From NCBI GenBank assembly GCA_946481475.1, contig CAMLOB010000176.1:1-7425 (forward strand): a stretch of 7,425 nt of DNA. Reading direction: 5' to 3'. The notes beneath the pieces are model-generated. The model did not search any database, was not told the DNA's origin, and saw only the letters and a list, made by a program, of their open reading frames with translations. The position numbers were made by a program, and so were the translations under genes. This DNA comes from an uncultured Chlorobiota bacterium. Lineage in GTDB: Bacteria; Bacteroidota; Kapaibacteriia; OLB7. Positions 6,531 through 7,425 of this stretch are shown here, piece by piece; the first letter of the stretch is position 1, and every line of letters starts with the position of its first letter.

Positions 6531-6588
6531 GGGGCTGGAGCCCCGGGTTTCACCCGGGGGTACGGGATGTCATCCGCCTGCGGCGGAT
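6531..6588 (+). repeat. REP-like unit 2
   Basis: It has the same architecture as unit 1: GGGGCT-GG-AGCCCC (6531-6544), CCCCGGGT-TTC-ACCCGGGG (6541-6559) and ATCCGCC-TGC-GGCGGAT (6572-6588). The linker is GTACGGGATGTC. Relative to unit 1, the seventh stem pair has changed from A-T (6461/6467) to G-C (6547/6553), keeping the stem intact. Confidence 0.85.
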
Positions 6589-6660
6589 TCGTTCGGGGAT
6601 GGGGATGGATATGAGGGGCGGGGGAGGCTGGGGCCCGGATTCCATCCGGGGTTACGTAGG

Positions 6661-6732
6661 TATCATCCGCCTGCGGGGGATTCTCTCGGGGAGGGCGTGC
6701 AACGCCTCCGAATCCGCCGCAGGCGGATGATA
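6661..6732. repeat. REPIN-like inverted pair of REP cores forming one long hairpin
   Basis: The unit 3 core on the + strand (6661-6683) and an inverted copy (6710-6732) pair over 23 positions with one mismatch (6677 against 6716). The 26-nt spacer itself folds: GGAGG-g-CGT (6690-6698) against ACGCCTCC (6702-6709) with loop GCA. The inverted copy also keeps the TACGG linker, visible as CCGTA at 6735-6739. Two inverted REPs around a short spacer are the defining form of a REPIN. Confidence 0.8.
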
Positions 6733-6748
6733 TTCCGTAGGGTCGCTG

Positions 6749-6766
6749 AATCCGCCTGCGTCGGGT
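6749..6766. repeat. Degenerate REP-core remnant
   Basis: AATCCGCCTGCG followed by TCGGGT matches the palindrome core, with two changes in the second arm. It is probably a decayed copy at the edge of the array next to the transposase promoter. Confidence 0.5.
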
Positions 6767-6787
6767 GATTTCTGTGGGGGCGCGCTT

Positions 6788-6814
6788 TTGTACAACAACA
6801 TTTCCCTATTTTTG
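6788..6814 (+). promoter_or_regulatory. Candidate Bacteroidota-type promoter for the transposase gene
   Basis: TTG at 6788-6790 (within TTTTG) is followed after 16 bp by TATTTTTG at 6807-6814, a full match to the TAnnTTTG -7 element known from Bacteroides and Flavobacterium. The spacer is one base shorter than the reported 17-23 range. It lies just after the repeat array and about 48 bp before the transposase start, giving a plausible leader of about 40 nt. Confidence 0.55.
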
Positions 6815-6852
6815 CCATTCGACTCAACATCACCATCCATCACCAAATCACC

Positions 6853-6856
6853 GGAG
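6853..6856 (+). promoter_or_regulatory. Shine-Dalgarno-like GGAG that fixes the transposase start
   Basis: GGAG lies 6 nt before ATG 6863. It supports that start over the in-frame TTG at 6788, which would fall inside the promoter and add 25 residues unlike the family. Confidence 0.6.
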
Positions 6857-6862
6857 TCACCT

Positions 6863-7312
6863 ATGCCTCGTTCCTACACCAGTCTTTACTACCACCTGGT
6901 TTTCGGTACCAAGCGGAGATATCCCCTGATCAGGGAGGAAGACGAGCCGATGCTCTATGGCTATATCGGCGGCATTCTGCGGAATCTCGAAGGGAAACTT
7001 CTTGCCGGAGGGGGAACCTGCGATCACGTTCATCTGCTGGTCAGTCTGTCGCAGAAACACGCCCTGATGGATGTCGTGCGGACCATCAAGGCGAACTCCT
7101 CACGCTGGTTCCACCAGACGATCGGACGGCCCGGCTTCCGCTGGCAGAACGGATACGGCGCCTTCTCCGTCAGCAAGTCGGGTGTCGAGCCGGTCAAACA
7201 GTATATCGCCCGACAGAAGATTCATCATCGGGTTGAGAGCTATGAACTGGAGCTGGTTCGCTTTTTCGAGAAACATGGGATACCGTATGATGTGCGGGAT
7301 ATTCTGCGATGA
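6863..7312 (+). CDS. Y1 (HUH) transposase, IS200-like / REP-associated tyrosine transposase (RAYT) type
   Basis: This 149-residue single-domain Y1_Tnp (transposase_17) protein would nick and join single-stranded DNA through a 5'-phosphotyrosine at hairpin-marked sites. Visible family features are the N-terminal strand YHLVFGTKRRYPLI (10-23), the metal-binding HUH motif as H55-V56-H57 in CDHVHLLVSL, IKANSSRW (75-82), WQNGYGAFSVS (94-104), and the probable catalytic Y114 in VKQYIARQKIHH. All key residues are present and the gene is intact and full length. There is no tnpB-like partner. Palindromes on both sides, five cores upstream and one downstream, argue for a RAYT acting on REP sequences rather than a simple IS200 element, but an ordinary solo IS200-like element remains possible. 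A Bacteroidota-type promoter and a GGAG ribosome site precede it, so it is probably expressed on its own. Confidence 0.9.
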   Translation: MPRSYTSLYYHLVFGTKRRYPLIREEDEPMLYGYIGGILRNLEGKLLAGGGTCDHVHLLVSLSQKHALMDVVRTIKANSSRWFHQTIGRPGFRWQNGYGAFSVSKSGVEPVKQYIARQKIHHRVESYELELVRFFEKHGIPYDVRDILR

Positions 7313-7316
7313 ATAC

Positions 7317-7345
7317 GCGCCGGGCGACGGGCTTACGCCCGGCGC
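7317..7345 (+). repeat. Strong 10-bp hairpin directly after the transposase gene
   Basis: GCGCCGGGCG (7317-7326) pairs perfectly with CGCCCGGCGC (7336-7345) around a 9-nt loop. It starts 5 nt after the stop codon. There is no T-run, so it is more likely the first hairpin of the downstream REP-like unit than a standard terminator, though it could protect the mRNA end. Confidence 0.75.
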
Positions 7346-7376
7346 TACGGGGTGTTATCCGCCGCAGGCGGATGAC
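7346..7376 (+). repeat. Downstream REP-like core with TACGG linker
   Basis: The linker TACGGGGTGTT leads into ATCCGCC-GCA-GGCGGAT (7357-7373). Including a wobble position, TGTTATCCGCC (7353-7363) pairs with GGCGGATGACA (7367-7377). Order and linker match the upstream array (GC-rich hairpin, TACGG, ATCCGCC palindrome), which ties the repeats on both sides of the transposase gene to one family. The loop is GCA instead of TGC. Confidence 0.8.
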
Positions 7377-7385
7377 ATTGAGTAA

Positions 7386-7405
7386 GGCCGGGCGTGAGCC
7401 CGGCC
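7386..7405 (+). repeat. 8-bp GC hairpin with GTGA loop
   Basis: GGCCGGGC (7386-7393) pairs with GCCCGGCC (7398-7405) around GTGA, a GNRA-type tetraloop if transcribed on this strand. It probably begins another unit that continues past the window edge. Confidence 0.65.
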
Positions 7406-7425
7406 ACTGAGGGAGCCCGGCCACT
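7396..7425 (+). repeat. 13-bp direct repeat at the window edge
   Basis: GAGCCCGGCCACT occurs at 7396-7408 and again at 7413-7425, a period of 17 bp. The second copy touches the window end, so the array may continue and its extent cannot be judged here. Confidence 0.6.

Larger units (their letters stand above)
6445..6690 (+). repeat. Array of three degenerate tandem REP-like units (about 86-93 bp period)
   Basis: Three direct copies start near 6445, 6531 and 6624. Each runs: GGGGC hairpin, CCCCGG hairpin with loop TTC or TCC, a TACG linker, the palindrome ATCCGCC-TGC-GGCGGAT, then a tail such as TTCGTTCGGGG. Palindrome cores begin at 6486, 6572 and 6665 (spacing 86 and 93 bp). Units 1 and 2 are close to each other and the third is more decayed. 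The array fills most of the 482-bp interval between the divergent recQ and transposase genes and has no credible coding capacity. Confidence 0.9.

Noticed and set aside
6445..6732. CRISPR array
   Set aside because: Units are long, degenerate and palindromic, related sequence fills the intervals rather than unique spacers, one copy is inverted, and no cas gene is present.
6395..6768. Gly/Arg-rich open frames through the repeat array
   Set aside because: Composition reflects the palindromic GC-rich repeats; there is no conserved domain and the frames differ between units.

Overview
The window looks like a piece of a GC-rich bacterial chromosome, most likely from the Bacteroidota/Chlorobiota/Ignavibacteriota (FCB) group. 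This placement is inference. It rests on a Bacteroidota-type promoter (TTG, then TATTTTTG) ahead of the transposase gene, weak or absent Shine-Dalgarno sequences at most starts, a long RecQ with an extra C-terminal helix-turn-helix domain, and a YfiT/BstA-like protein of the kind linked to bacillithiol metabolism. GC richness was judged by eye, and no rRNA, tRNA or other phylogenetic marker is present.

Layout. (1) Bases 1-514 hold the 3' part of a ComB-like 2-phosphosulfolactate phosphatase gene whose last codons run into a short direct repeat. (2) A 166-bp gap carries a degenerate series of ACTCAT words. (3) Bases 681-4190 hold six genes on the + strand: a MNT-fold nucleotidyltransferase, a DUF985 cupin, a DUF1572 DinB-like protein, an AlkD-like DNA glycosylase, a 76-residue protein with a calcium-loop-like motif, and a YfiT/BstA-like DinB protein. 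The cupin and DUF1572 genes overlap by 4 bp and the AlkD gene follows after 15 bp, so these three are probably one operon. A perfect 10-bp hairpin separates the small-protein gene from the yfiT-like gene. (4) recQ (6380-4200, minus strand) converges on the yfiT-like gene with 9 bp between stop codons. (5) Bases 6445-7425 are an accessory block: an array of REP-like palindromes, a solo IS200-like/RAYT-type Y1 (HUH) transposase gene, and further palindromes immediately downstream.

How the parts may work together. AlkD (alkyl-base excision), RecQ (recombination and repair helicase) and two different DinB-superfamily proteins (possible thiol transferases or metal-dependent hydrolases) could all serve the response to alkylating or electrophilic damage. 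That is inference from families and proximity only.

The most interesting part is the transposase block. The repeats are bipartite: a GC-rich hairpin, a TACGG linker, then the palindrome ATCCGCC-TGC-GGCGGAT. They occur on both sides of the transposase gene, show a compensatory base-pair change between copies, and include an inverted pair forming a REPIN-like long hairpin. This fits a REP/RAYT domestication system whose repeat family I cannot match by name.
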